From a virus, in the IMG/VR virus record IMGVR_UViG_3300046004_001808, positions 1-64,000 of that record: a stretch of 64,000 nucleotides of DNA. One strand, written 5' to 3'. Below the pieces are notes generated by a model. The model was not told the origin of the DNA, made no database searches, and saw only the letters and a list, made by a program, of their open reading frames with translations. Position numbers and translations under genes: made by a program. This document shows, piece by piece, positions 9,505 through 19,300 of the stretch (positions within the stretch are counted from its first letter, which is position 1; every line of letters starts with the position of its first letter).

Positions 9505-10455
9505 TTAAAAATCTTCTGTAAACGTTAATGACTCACCTAACTTAGCTTTTTGGTATTCCAAAGTTCTACCTTCAAAAAAGTTTCCTTTTGTTTCAACAGC
9601 AATTTGTTCCATAAATTTAAATGGTTGTTCCACATTAAAATGTTTCTTACAACCAAACTTAATTAGTAATCCGTCAGTTACAAATTCAAGATATTGTTTC
9701 ATCAAGTTTGAATTCATACCTATTAAAGATACAGGTAATGACTCAGTAATAAACTCTTTTTCAATCTCTAAAGCAGATAATAATATCTCTTTAATTCTTT
9801 TCTCAGTTGGTTTATTCTCTACGTGATTGTTAATCAAATGGATAGCAAAATCACAATGTAAATTTTCGTCTTTGAAGATTAGTGAATTAGCACTACATAA
9901 TCCTGGCATAATTCCTCTTGATTTCATCCAAAAAATAGAACAGAATGAACCGGAGAAGAAAATACCTTCAACCGCCGCAAACGCTACTAATCTTTCTTGA
10001 AACGAAGCATTCTCAATCCAATCAAGAGCCCATTTAGCTTTCTTTTGAACAGCAGGTAATCTATCAATTGCGTGGAAACATTCGTCTTTCTCTGTCTCAT
10101 CAGACACATAAGTATCAATCAATAATGAATACATTAGTGAGTGAATGTTCTCCATCATAATTTGGAATCCGTAGAAGAATTTTGCTTCAGCATACTGAAC
10201 TTCTTTTAAGAAATTCTCCGCCAAATTTTCATTTACAATACCATCAGACGCCGCAAAAAACGCTAATACATTTTTAAGGAAAAATCTTTCGTTATCAGAT
10301 AGGTTTTCCCAATCTCTAATATCGTTAGATAAATCCACCTCTTCTGCCGTCCAAAACGCTGCTTGATGTTGTTTGTAATACTCCCAAATGTCGTTATGTT
10401 CTATAGGGAAGATAACGAATCTGTCATTGTTTGGTTCTAATATTTTTTCTTTCAT
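9505..10455 (-). CDS. nrdB: Ribonucleoside-diphosphate reductase beta subunit (class Ia)
   Basis: A 316-residue radical-generating subunit, shorter than the approximately 375-390 of cellular and T4 NrdB but with all key residues: Asp71 (SDGIVNEN), Glu102-x2-His105 (MENIHSLMY) with the radical tyrosine candidate Tyr109 four residues after the His, Glu163 ([10 protein letters not shown]), and Glu197-x2-His200 (KDENLHCDF). The tyrosine marks it as a classical tyrosyl-radical class Ia enzyme rather than a Tyr-less variant. It lies between gp41 (four bases upstream) and nrdA. Confidence 0.96.
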   Translation of the reverse strand: MKEKILEPNNDRFVIFPIEHNDIWEYYKQHQAAFWTAEEVDLSNDIRDWENLSDNERFFLKNVLAFFAASDGIVNENLAENFLKEVQYAEAKFFYGFQIMMENIHSLMYSLLIDTYVSDETEKDECFHAIDRLPAVQKKAKWALDWIENASFQERLVAFAAVEGIFFSGSFCSIFWMKSRGIMPGLCSANSLIFKDENLHCDFAIHLINNHVENKPTEKRIKEILLSALEIEKEFITESLPVSLIGMNSNLMKQYLEFVTDGLLIKFGCKKHFNVEQPFKFMEQIAVETKGNFFEGRTLEYQKAKLGESLTFTEDF

Positions 10456-10459
10456 TTTT

Positions 10460-11842
10460 TTAATTTTGTGTTTGTTCTTTTTGTTTTCTCTTGTCTAACA
10501 AGTCCTTGATTCTCTGTCTATTTCTTTCTTCGGTTTGTTCTTCTAAACCTAAGAATGTTACTGAACTTTCAGTATCTATCTCCAACATACCATTATCAAA
10601 TTTACAATTCTCAAATACAACACCATCATCACCAATACGGGATTTAGTTATTGCTATTGTCGCTAATTTCATTTCTTTTTGTTGTAGAGATTTAGCCACG
10701 GAAATAATTACGTGTCCAACCTGAGCTTTCTTGATAGAACCACCCATTTGGTCGGTTGTTACAACATCTGACGATATTGAACTTCTATTACCCTGAGTAG
10801 CGGTCCATCCTACCAAATCAAGTTCGTGACACATAGATTCAAAACCTCTCATCACTGACCCTTCAGATTTCCATTCATCCCCCAAGTTTTTATCCGGAAC
10901 CACACAATCAATGTAGTCTAATAATACCATATCAATTTTGATTCCTTCTGAAATCATTTTTCTGATTTGGTTTTTAATCTGCATCATTGTTACAGTATCA
11001 GAAGGAAGTTTTTTAAGTATCAATTCATTAGGCATTTTCTCCTTAATTTCTTGAACTTTAATCATAACCTCTTCTTTTTTTATTGACAATTCATCCGGAT
11101 GAATCTTTGTCCATAATGTAATGTGTTTACGTTGGATAATCTTCGGGTTATCCTCGAAGAATATTTGTAAAACATTGTAACCTAAATTAAATGCGTGATT
11201 CGCAATTTTTGTAAGTAAAGTAGATTTACCTACACCTGTTGGTGCTAAAACAACACCGATTTCACCCTTAGCTAACCCCCCTTTTAAGAGTCTATCTATA
11301 CCCGGAATACCCATCGGTATCGGATGACGATAATCTTCGTTTAGAACATCATCTAAGTTACTAAAAACACTTTCCGTTCCCTTATCGTGTTCACCTACTT
11401 GTAATGCCTTACTTACCATTTCCTCTAATGTGTCATAACTCTCAAATTCACCAGTGTCGATGATTTTTTGAGCTTTAACCATTACTTTCTGTAACTCCTG
11501 TTGTTTACAGAACTTCATCGATTTTTCTTGTACAAATTCAGCTCCTTCAAGCGTGGACTCCTTAACTTTTGTTAGGGTATCAATAATGATTTTAGCCGCT
11601 AGAGGTTGTTGTATCTCAGATTTTGTAATTTGTTCTAATGTGTCAAAGGTTGGTGTGTGTTCGTATTTTGTATAATACTCTTTAATCATTTGAATAATTA
11701 ATTTGAAGTATTTATTCTCAAAATAACTTGTTTCAATCACATCTATAATTGACCTTGAGAAGTCTTTGTCGATAATGATTTGGTTTAATAATTGTATCTG
11801 AAAGGTACTCCCCAGATACTCGAAATTTTTGTTTGACGCCAT
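10460..11842 (-). CDS. 41: Replicative DNA helicase gp41-like (DnaB family)
   Basis: A 460-residue DnaB/RecA-fold helicase, close to T4 gp41 (475 aa). The N-terminal helical domain spans about residues 1-160. The ATPase core has Walker [11 protein letters not shown] (about 201-210), a Walker B strand [12 protein letters not shown] near 305 and the downstream [10 protein letters not shown] segment expected of DnaB motif H3. It unwinds the fork as a hexamer ahead of gp43. No primase (gp61) gene is seen in this window. A TATTTAT motif 22 bases before the ATG, at the end of the preceding gene, gives it a possible separate promoter inside the operon. Confidence 0.93.
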   Translation of the reverse strand: MASNKNFEYLGSTFQIQLLNQIIIDKDFSRSIIDVIETSYFENKYFKLIIQMIKEYYTKYEHTPTFDTLEQITKSEIQQPLAAKIIIDTLTKVKESTLEGAEFVQEKSMKFCKQQELQKVMVKAQKIIDTGEFESYDTLEEMVSKALQVGEHDKGTESVFSNLDDVLNEDYRHPIPMGIPGIDRLLKGGLAKGEIGVVLAPTGVGKSTLLTKIANHAFNLGYNVLQIFFEDNPKIIQRKHITLWTKIHPDELSIKKEEVMIKVQEIKEKMPNELILKKLPSDTVTMMQIKNQIRKMISEGIKIDMVLLDYIDCVVPDKNLGDEWKSEGSVMRGFESMCHELDLVGWTATQGNRSSISSDVVTTDQMGGSIKKAQVGHVIISVAKSLQQKEMKLATIAITKSRIGDDGVVFENCKFDNGMLEIDTESSVTFLGLEEQTEERNRQRIKDLLDKRKQKEQTQN

Positions 11843-11864
11843 ATTTTTTTCTTTTAGTGTATTA

Positions 11865-11871
11865 ATAAATA
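11865..11871 (-). promoter_or_regulatory. TATTTAT motif before gp41
   Basis: Context GTATTTATTAATA, 22 bases upstream of the helicase ATG at 11842, adjoining the stop of the 150-residue gene. It suggests separate expression of gp41-nrdB-nrdA from within the operon. Confidence 0.5.
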
Positions 11872-12324
11872 CTATACACTTAGGTTAACTTCTAGATATT
11901 TTTTTGTTAAATCTCTTGATGAAAAAATGTCAGTTAGGTTCATCAACAAGTTTTTTAGGTGTGGGCGTACATCCACAGTATATCTTATCTTCGGAGGGTA
12001 TACTTTAGCGTCCACCTGTCTATGACAAATTGTCACATCATTTTGTTTGATGAAGATGTTAAAGTACTCCGGACCGTCAGTATAAGACGTTTCTAAAATA
12101 GCTGGATTGTTGATAATTTCGTACATATTATCTGTCATATATGTAACAGTTTTCAAAGACAATTGTGTTTGAATGTCATCTTTGAATTCACGAAGTAATT
12201 CGTAAAGTTCTAATGAGTTTTTCCCCTCATTGTTGAACTCTCTCACGTTAAAAAATCTTTGTACAATGATGTTATCATTTACCATCATTAAGAATTCTAA
12301 TTTTACCGATTCTTGGTCTTTCAT
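11872..12324 (-). CDS. Unknown protein between RNase H and helicase genes
   Basis: A 150-residue protein I do not recognise. It is charged, has no signal peptide or membrane helix, and shows alternating strands and helices (KLEFLMMVNDNIIVQRFFN, NIFIKQNDVTICHR, then a helical C-terminus). Its place in a tight operon between rnh (8 bases upstream) and gp41 suggests a replication accessory role such as a helicase loader or primosome factor, since no gp59 or gp61 is otherwise visible, but no motif supports this. Confidence 0.6.
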   Translation of the reverse strand: MKDQESVKLEFLMMVNDNIIVQRFFNVREFNNEGKNSLELYELLREFKDDIQTQLSLKTVTYMTDNMYEIINNPAILETSYTDGPEYFNIFIKQNDVTICHRQVDAKVYPPKIRYTVDVRPHLKNLLMNLTDIFSSRDLTKKYLEVNLSV

Positions 12325-12332
12325 AATTTTAA

Positions 12333-13337
12333 TTAATTGTTTTTATAATTTCTTTTTTCTTTTCTTGTTAATTTCATAAAGGGTCTAACAAAATTAACCC
12401 AAGCATCATCACCTTTCGGTAGATACTTAAAAAAACCATCCTCCATCATCATCTTAATAAGACCTCTATGTCCCCTACCATCAGGGTCTAAAGTTTCTCT
12501 ATAATATAATTCAACAAGTTCTTTAGCTTCATCAGTAATCAATGGATTTGATAAATTTATGATTTTTTCATTAATAATAAAAAATTCATCACCATTAAAC
12601 CCACTTTTACTTTTACCGGATAACAAATTTTGTAATGTTTTATTATTTTTATTTTCCTTTAGTAATGTTTCCGCCTTTTCTAAAATATCGGTAATTGAAA
12701 CGGGTTTTTCAAGTAGCTCAGGAAAAAACTTAATAAGTGTCTTTTCTCCCAACCCGGAAATCCCATCAATGTTATCAGATTTATCTCCCGATAAAATTTT
12801 ATAAGTTCTAATGTTTTCGTGAGGAAATTCGTAAAAATCACATTTGATTTTACTTCCAACGTGGTAAGTTTGTTTAGTTCTTGGGTAAAATACCGACACC
12901 TTATCTGAAATTAGTTGGGTAAGGTCTTTATCTCCCGAATAGATAGTTTTTTGTTCGTTTTCCGAGATTTGGCAATAGTAAGCAATCAAATCATCCGCTT
13001 CATTATTATCTACGTTAATTTGTCTTATATAACAGTCTTCCAAGTATTGTTTGATTCTTTCTTTCTGCTCAGTGAAAGAATCTAACTTATATTCGTTGTC
13101 TCTACTACTACGTTTTTCTTTATATTGGGGATAAATAAGTTTTCGAGCCGAGGAGTTATCATCACCATCCCACATCACAACAACCTTATCAAAGTCTTGT
13201 TCGTCTATGAAACGTCTAATGGTATTCACAAAGTGCCAGATGGCACCTATGTGTTTTCCATTATGATAATAATCTTTTACTCCGTGAAAGCCAATTTTTA
13301 CTAAATTATTGCCATCCACTAATAGTGTTTTAGTCAC
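12333..13337 (-). CDS. rnh: RNase H-type 5'-3' exonuclease (FEN1/T4 RNase H family)
   Basis: A 334-residue member of the 5'-nuclease family that removes RNA primers on the lagging strand; T4 RNase H is 305 residues. It has the N-terminal metal site LLVDGNNLVK, VVMWDGDDNS, NEADDLIAYY, the IYSGDKDLTQLI motif and the helix-hairpin-helix GDKSDNIDGISGLGEKT near residues 180-200. It is transcribed after uvsX with a 21-base gap, and the stop is eight bases from the next gene. Confidence 0.93.
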   Translation of the reverse strand: MTKTLLVDGNNLVKIGFHGVKDYYHNGKHIGAIWHFVNTIRRFIDEQDFDKVVVMWDGDDNSSARKLIYPQYKEKRSSRDNEYKLDSFTEQKERIKQYLEDCYIRQINVDNNEADDLIAYYCQISENEQKTIYSGDKDLTQLISDKVSVFYPRTKQTYHVGSKIKCDFYEFPHENIRTYKILSGDKSDNIDGISGLGEKTLIKFFPELLEKPVSITDILEKAETLLKENKNNKTLQNLLSGKSKSGFNGDEFFIINEKIINLSNPLITDEAKELVELYYRETLDPDGRGHRGLIKMMMEDGFFKYLPKGDDAWVNFVRPFMKLTRKEKRNYKNN

Positions 13338-13358
13338 TTGTTTTGTTTGTGTTCGTTA

Positions 13359-14363
13359 CTAGTCTTTTTCTTCAACCTCTTTCAAATCGTAATCACCATC
13401 TGTTCCGATAATGTTTTTCCAATATTCAGAGTATTCTTTTTTGTACTTCTCAATTGAAGCTTTTTCTTCGGTAGTTTCTTTACCCGCCAAAAACCCGTGA
13501 GGTGTTACAATAATTTTACCATCTTCATAACCCAATCCATTGATGTGGTTTTTCATTACTGAGACTTTAGTTCTCACAGCAAATTTGATAGTTCTTTTAT
13601 CTTTAGTTGCGGTAATCTTTGTTGTTCCCGCACCTTTTTCATTTCCAAAACGGAACACTAAGGATGAGTTCAACCAAATTGCCTCACCACCTTTAGCTTT
13701 AATTTTAGGTTGTCCAAATGGATTATCCGGAAGTTCAACCCAAGGCTGATTAACAATAACCAAAGTATTTTCATATTTAGAATCTGCCTTACGACTTCCT
13801 GAAATTCTTTGATTAATACCCATACCTATTTTATCAGCTAACGCCGCTGCATTATGTTGTTTACCACCTTTACCTTCAAAGGTCATCTTACAAGGAACTG
13901 AACCAACAGAATCCCATAAAAACAATAAACTATAGTCTAATTCACCCTTTTCCTGAGCATCAAGTAAACTATTAATATAGTCGGTAATTTGTTCAATATA
14001 ACTGAAGTTATTATTGAAGATGTAGAACCCGTCCCATTCTAATTCACCCGTTTCTTCATCAACCATTTCTTCACAATCAAAACCCATGAGTTTTGCGTGT
14101 TCAAACGACCATTTCTGTTCGGTAATAATGAATACCGGTAATATTTGTTTTTTCTGAGCATCAACAGCACATTTAACCAACGCAGTTGTTTTACCAGTAT
14201 CTGAGTGACCCAAGAACATATTTAAGTGTCCTATAGCTGGTCCCGGAATACCAACAGCATCCAAGAAGTCAGGACCTAAGTCAAAAAATCTTTGTGGTTT
14301 GTATTTTGCCGATGTTGAGAATTTGTCCTTAATGGACTTAAAATCGTGTTTTTTAATCGCCAT
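13359..14363 (-). CDS. uvsX: UvsX-like RecA-family recombinase
   Basis: A 334-residue RecA-fold protein; T4 UvsX is 391. Walker A is GHSDTGKTTA (about 52-61), followed by the strand LLFLWDSVGSVP as Walker B and the DNA-binding loop region GISGSR/KADSKYENTLVIVNQPW. It catalyses strand invasion for recombination-dependent replication together with gp32 and the UvsW-like helicase. It follows gp32 after a 91-base gap holding a large inverted repeat. Confidence 0.92.
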   Translation of the reverse strand: MAIKKHDFKSIKDKFSTSAKYKPQRFFDLGPDFLDAVGIPGPAIGHLNMFLGHSDTGKTTALVKCAVDAQKKQILPVFIITEQKWSFEHAKLMGFDCEEMVDEETGELEWDGFYIFNNNFSYIEQITDYINSLLDAQEKGELDYSLLFLWDSVGSVPCKMTFEGKGGKQHNAAALADKIGMGINQRISGSRKADSKYENTLVIVNQPWVELPDNPFGQPKIKAKGGEAIWLNSSLVFRFGNEKGAGTTKITATKDKRTIKFAVRTKVSVMKNHINGLGYEDGKIIVTPHGFLAGKETTEEKASIEKYKKEYSEYWKNIIGTDGDYDLKEVEEKD

Positions 14364-14394
14364 ATGTCTAAGTTAAATTAATTTTTTGAGTTTT

Positions 14395-14445
14395 TTAGAC
14401 AAGTAGGACACTAAGTATGTCTCAGTGTCCTAGTTATATGTCTAA
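14395..14445. repeat. Two-part inverted repeat between gp32 and uvsX genes
   Basis: Outer arms TTAGACA (14395-14401) and TGTCTAA (14439-14445), and inner arms AGGACACT (14405-14412) and AGTGTCCT (14424-14431), are perfectly complementary, with an 11-base loop and small internal asymmetry. There is no T-run after it, so a simple terminator is unlikely. It may be an RNA structure for mRNA processing, attenuation or gp32 binding that sets the gp32:UvsX ratio. Confidence 0.75.
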
Positions 14446-14454
14446 GTTGTTTGA

Positions 14455-15309
14455 TTAGAATGGCATATCATCATCCTCTTCAGCATTCGCCTGTGGGTCA
14501 ACCGGAGCCGATGGTTTAGAACCACCAAACGATATTTCACCTGAATCAGAGTTACCATAATCGTAACCGCCTTTATCAGTATTCCATTTTGGAGTTTCAC
14601 CTCTTGCGATAGCTTCTAAGTACTCAACCGGTTTTTTAGAGTAAACATCTTCCCAAGTTAACTCATCGTTAATCCAAGAATCAGCCAATACTTTGTCTTC
14701 GTGAACCGGAGCCGCATCATCATACATTACTGTTTGAATTACGGTGTAATAAGCCCCTTTTGGTGTTTTTGCCTTAGTTAATTCAAGAATAAGGTCTCTA
14801 CCTGTTTCAGGGTCAGCAATATCTCCCTTGTTTCTGTAGATTGGGATAATTTTGTCGAAAATACCTTCATTCTTGTAGTTAGATTTAAATCTCCAAAATT
14901 TAACTCCGTCCGCTTCGTTATCTCTATCGATAACTTTTACGATATAGAATTTACGAGCCAAGTAATTTGATGCCAATTTTTTATCTTCCTCTTTTCCCGT
15001 TGAACGAAGTTCCTCATAAACCTCAGTCAAAGGTGAACGTTCGTTGTCGTTTTTTCCTGGGTCATAAAATTTTTGGAATTTCCCATCCACTTGAATCTCG
15101 TGATAATAAACCACTTTAAATGGTGAAGAACCATCGTTTGTTGGTAAGATTCGTAATCTTCGCTGACCTTGAGTTTCCTTATCCATAAGGATTGCCGCGA
15201 AGTATTTTTTCATTCTTTCTTCTTGTGTGAATTTTGAGGTAGAAGAAGTACTACCTTGTTTTGCTTGCTCATATTGAGCCAAAACTGCGTCTAATGAATT
15301 TGTCGCCAT
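14455..15309 (-). CDS. 32: Single-stranded DNA binding protein gp32-like
   Basis: A 284-residue protein with the SSB hallmark of an acidic tail ending EEDDDMPF. The core (RLRILPTNDGSSPFKVVYYH, ARKFYIVKVIDRDNEADGVK, FWRFK) follows the gp32 OB-fold pattern; T4 gp32 has 301 residues. There is no cysteine anywhere, so the structural zinc site of T4 gp32 is absent. It is the first gene of the replication operon, behind a sigma70-like promoter. The ATG at 15309 has no Shine-Dalgarno sequence. Confidence 0.92.
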   Translation of the reverse strand: MATNSLDAVLAQYEQAKQGSTSSTSKFTQEERMKKYFAAILMDKETQGQRRLRILPTNDGSSPFKVVYYHEIQVDGKFQKFYDPGKNDNERSPLTEVYEELRSTGKEEDKKLASNYLARKFYIVKVIDRDNEADGVKFWRFKSNYKNEGIFDKIIPIYRNKGDIADPETGRDLILELTKAKTPKGAYYTVIQTVMYDDAAPVHEDKVLADSWINDELTWEDVYSKKPVEYLEAIARGETPKWNTDKGGYDYGNSDSGEISFGGSKPSAPVDPQANAEEDDDMPF

Positions 15310-15338
15310 AGTGTTTAAAATATTTAAAGGTTTATAAA

Positions 15339-15367
15339 AGTATAAGTGTCAGCCGTGTGTTTGTCAA
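15339..15367 (-). promoter_or_regulatory. 32: Sigma70-like promoter of the gp32 operon
   Basis: On the minus strand TTGACA (15362-15367), a 17-base spacer and TATACT (15339-15344) match the classical -35/-10 pattern, about 30 bases before the gp32 ATG. The overlapping TACTTTTA also partly resembles the Bacteroidota -7 element TAnnTTTG. It lacks the TATTTAT motif seen before late genes, consistent with early expression. Confidence 0.65.
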
Positions 15368-15375
15368 ATTGTTTT

Positions 15376-15404
15376 GTAAAAAAAAATGGTCCGGAGACCA
15401 TTTT
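15376..15404 (-). terminator. Rho-independent terminator after the 221-residue gene
   Basis: A minus-strand stem AAATGGTC / GACCATTT with a 4-base loop is followed by eight or more T. It lies just past the stop at 15407 and insulates the gp32 operon from the upstream tail operon. Confidence 0.85.
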
Positions 15405-15406
15405 AA

Positions 15407-16072
15407 TTATCTTAGTTGCTTAAATGGTTTTGTTTCATCTTCAAAATTTCTGAAGGTTTTCTTGATTTCATTTGGAGAATATTCTTCAACTTCATCTTGA
15501 GTTAAAATATATTCATTTTTTCCCGATTTTTCCATATCTTCTTCCTTGTCATCAAAGAATTGACTTAGTTTTTGATTAAAAGGACCTGAATCCAATGTTC
15601 TTAACTCTAATCTTTCTTGTGGCGTTTTTTCTCGGTATTTTTCAACTTTAGCCTCTAAATCATTTAATTTAGTCATGATTCCATCCATTTCTCCTAATTT
15701 AGATTCTAAATCCGTTAAATGTTGGAATAAGTTAGTAAAATATTCTTCCTGTTTTTCTTCCACTTTTTTCTGTGACTTTACTAAATCAGTGATGTCCATT
15801 TCTTCAGTTTTTGATTCAGATTTTTCATCTGCACCAATTTTTTCAACATCAGGGTCAGTCGCAACATCCACAGGTTGTGGACCTGCGGGAGCAGTTGGTG
15901 GAGCCATACCCGCATTTGGGTCTGCCGGTGGAGCCGTTTCAGGAGCCGGTGCAGCATTTGGGTCAACCTCACCAGGTGGTGGGGGTAACGTAGCGTCTTG
16001 TTCTACAATATAATTATTAATTGAATTATATCTGGCGATTTCCTCTAAAATCTGATTGTCTATTTTTTTCAT
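15407..16072 (-). CDS. Unknown protein with Pro/Ala-rich linker and coiled coil
   Basis: A 221-residue protein of unknown function. Residues about 28-70 are a Pro/Ala-rich linker (PPPPGEVDP, APAPETAPP), residues about 75-150 are a charged coiled coil (KSQKKVEEKQEEYFTNLFQH onward), and the tail is acidic and helical. The composition suggests an elongated virion or scaffold component. It follows the 74-residue gene by four bases and ends at a terminator. The N-terminus MKKIDNQILEEIARY recalls short leader-like N-termini of other proteins here. Confidence 0.6.
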   Translation of the reverse strand: MKKIDNQILEEIARYNSINNYIVEQDATLPPPPGEVDPNAAPAPETAPPADPNAGMAPPTAPAGPQPVDVATDPDVEKIGADEKSESKTEEMDITDLVKSQKKVEEKQEEYFTNLFQHLTDLESKLGEMDGIMTKLNDLEAKVEKYREKTPQERLELRTLDSGPFNQKLSQFFDDKEEDMEKSGKNEYILTQDEVEEYSPNEIKKTFRNFEDETKPFKQLR

Positions 16073-16076
16073 GTTA

Positions 16077-16301
16077 TTAACCGTTTAATAGTTGTTTTAC
16101 ACCTGTTAAAGTTTCAACTTGAATTTTTTTATTTTTATTTAATGTGTTATCAACTCTTTCTATTAAACCATCTTTCATTCTGATAGTATAACAGTCACCA
16201 GTATCTAAATCACATACTTGTTTAGAACCATCTCCCAAATCTTTTTCGGTACTTCTGGTATTTTTACCTAAATAGTTGTCTAATATTAATTTTGTGTCCA
16301 T
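16077..16301 (-). CDS. Small unknown protein
   Basis: A 74-residue protein without recognised domain; the middle reads QVCDLDTGDCYTIR with two cysteines, possibly a small beta-hairpin unit. A TATTTATAAATA motif 12 bases before its ATG marks the start of a two-gene unit with the 221-residue protein. The short leader and operon position support a real gene. Confidence 0.6.
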   Translation of the reverse strand: MDTKLILDNYLGKNTRSTEKDLGDGSKQVCDLDTGDCYTIRMKDGLIERVDNTLNKNKKIQVETLTGVKQLLNG

Positions 16302-16313
16302 AATCTTTTATTT

Positions 16314-16320
16314 ATAAATA
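16314..16320 (-). promoter_or_regulatory. TATTTAT motif before the 74-residue gene
   Basis: Context GATATTTATAAATA, 12 bases upstream of the ATG at 16301. Confidence 0.6.
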
Positions 16321-16344
16321 TCTTTTATTTTGAAAAAACCTAAT

Positions 16345-19300
16345 TTAACATGTTGTTCCGTTTCTTGAACACGGTTTTCCATCCCAAACAATTTCCATAC
16401 CTGTATATGGTTTACCATAACATTTACAACAAATATTATCTTTAATTGCCTTCCAATCATATGTTCCAATTATTTCACGATAGTTGAGTCCTTCTTCAGG
16501 ACAATCCAATGGCATAACCACTTTTACAAAGTCCTTGTTTCCAAATATAATATTTGGGAAAGCGTCAACCCTAACTCTAAAACCTACTTCGTATGTTTGT
16601 CGGTTTCTAGCCAACTCCAAAGCCTCAATAAAATCAGGTGAACTCACAAATGAACCTCTATTAGTTTTTTCTTTTATAGTAAAATTAGCAATTAATATAT
16701 CTGACATTTGTGACGCCAAATATATTTTAGCATTATAGTCTTGTGTTAATAAAGCACCGTTGTTTAAAACAAGAAAATCACCCGTTAACGCCCCGCCGCT
16801 ATTAATTTTTAAATTTTGTAAATAATAAGTACTAAAAGCGAAACTATTTTCAAAAATAACTTGGTTTGTTTGTCCTTGTGGTGGTGTGTTAGGTGGTGGT
16901 GTACCACTTACATTTCCACTACCGGTTTTAAATAGGTCAATTGATTGTTGAACACTAACCTCAATTTCACTTAATTGACTTGGATTTTGAGATAATTTAT
17001 TATAAACATCAATATTTTTAGCATTTGCTGAAAAATACAAAGTATAAAACTTAGCAATATCTTTAGCCGTGATTGCTGGTAATTGACCGACTCTATCTTT
17101 CCATCTAGAAATTAAAAATTCAATATGTTTTGGCAAATCCGAAAAGCTAGCATATGGAATATTATTAGAATTACAATAATATAAATTTTCAAAATAAGAA
17201 ACACCAGATTGACCCCAATTTTGTAATAAATCAATTCCTGAATAATTATGTTGATTTGTTTCTAATATTGTTCCATTTGACGAACCTAAATAAATTGCCG
17301 TAAAAATTAAATATCTCAATTTTTGGTCAGCTGTTTGACTAATGATTGTACTAATAGCGTCTTTATATTTAGCCTTGTTTGTAGAAGGTGTTATATTTTG
17401 ATATTTTTCATAATTTTTTAACGGTGTACAACTTGGATAATTACTTGAACTATTAGCGGGTTTTTTAGTTGCATCTGTAACAGTATTATTAGATTGACTA
17501 ATAACGTTTTGTTGTTTAGACCCACTTTCTTTTATTGCCGCTTGTTTATCTTGTTTGTTTTTCTCAATAATAGACGTTAATAAATTAGTTTTTAATGTTT
17601 GGATGTAACTATCTATTTCAGGTAAATTTGAAATTGATTGTCTAATACCTTTAAATACCGTTTCAAATGTTCCCGGTCCAATACTATGATTAACTTCCTG
17701 AATCATATATGCCCCACTAAACATTGGTACATGTCTTAAATTAAAATACATTGTTGGTTGAATCATTGCATTACCCATCATAGATACAGTACAAGCATAA
17801 CTTCTATTTTTGTATAAGTTATATAATGAAACATTTTGAGTACCAGCCGCTTTACCTGATGATTGTTTAACTAATTCATCTGTTTGTTGTAATGACTCAG
17901 CAGTTGCTTGCCCCGCACTTTGGTCTATTTGGAACCCATGAAAAATTGATTGATTTTGTGGTCCCACATCAACATTAAACCCAACAACTTTATTAGATTT
18001 ATCCCAATCTTGTTTACCTATTTGGTCTTCAATTAATGGATTATCACTCGCTCTTCTTAAATCAAAGGAATCCCCTTTAAATCTTACGTTAGCATTATTT
18101 TTAAAATCCGGTTGTTCACTTGGTTTTCCAGCATAAAAACAAACCATTTTAGCCGAAGAATTTCTATAATCAACATTTAAAAATGTTCCAAACATTGTAT
18201 TCGCAAAATCAATAGTCCCTTCCGGTTTTGGCACAGGATTTTTAACCGCATCTTGTACATTATAAAAATTAACATAAGACGGTATATTCATCACAACAAA
18301 ATTATTTGTTACTAAAATATCTTGGACAAAAATCAACATACTTGTTTTAGGATTTATATTTGTCAACGTTTTTTTCAATTTATGAATATCTACTAACACT
18401 TTATCCCCAATATTTCTATTTGCTCTATCCATCAATAAAATATCTTCAAAAAGTGTCTTAGTTTTAAAATCATTTCCCGCAATCCATTTATCATTTAATG
18501 CTTTAAATGATTCCCAATATTCTAATTTTGTTTGAGGACCTTCTAAAGCTGTTGCCAAAACAGCGTCTGGTGTACTACCAACATCCGGTAATTGTTTTTG
18601 TAATTTAGGCATTAATTTATTAATAATAATACTTTGAAATTTATCCGTACTCGCAATATACTCATTCATTAATTTAACAAATTTATTATATGTTAAAGTA
18701 TTATCATTTAATTTTTGAGTTGCATAAATTTTAATAATTGGTGCAAAAGTTTTAATATTATCAACACTAAAATCTATATTACAATCAACAAAGAAATCAG
18801 TTATATAAGAACCATTATTACTATAACGTAATTGAGGTATCTCTGAAAACCCTACATATAATTGTAACGCCTTCCATTCGTTTGGATAGTTAGTAATAGA
18901 TTGAGATAGTGTAACTGTACCTCCTGATGTCGGCAATGGAGTTGGTATTTGAAATGAGTATTTACTCCACGTATATGGGTCAGCAATCAACCCATTTGAA
19001 AAAGTATAAAATAATCTTTTATCAAAACTTGCCGGATTACCATATTTAAAAACCACGTCATAATTTAAAAATGATTGTAAAAGGTTAGATAAAACAGTTA
19101 ATTGAGATTCTTGGACAGCCGAAACTAATTCAGTATTTATTGTCGTACCAGTTATTTTAGGTATTTTCATTAAATTTCTCATTAACATTTGAAAATTCTT
19201 AAAGGATTTTGTACTTTCTGTATCACTGTTTGATATAAACTCACTATCAAAATCATAAATTGATTTTGAAAAATTTAAAAATTCTGACTCAAAACTATCT

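Noticed and set aside
15675-16013. 112-residue plus-strand frame
   Set aside because: Antisense of the Pro/Ala linker and coiled coil of the real gene; no promoter.
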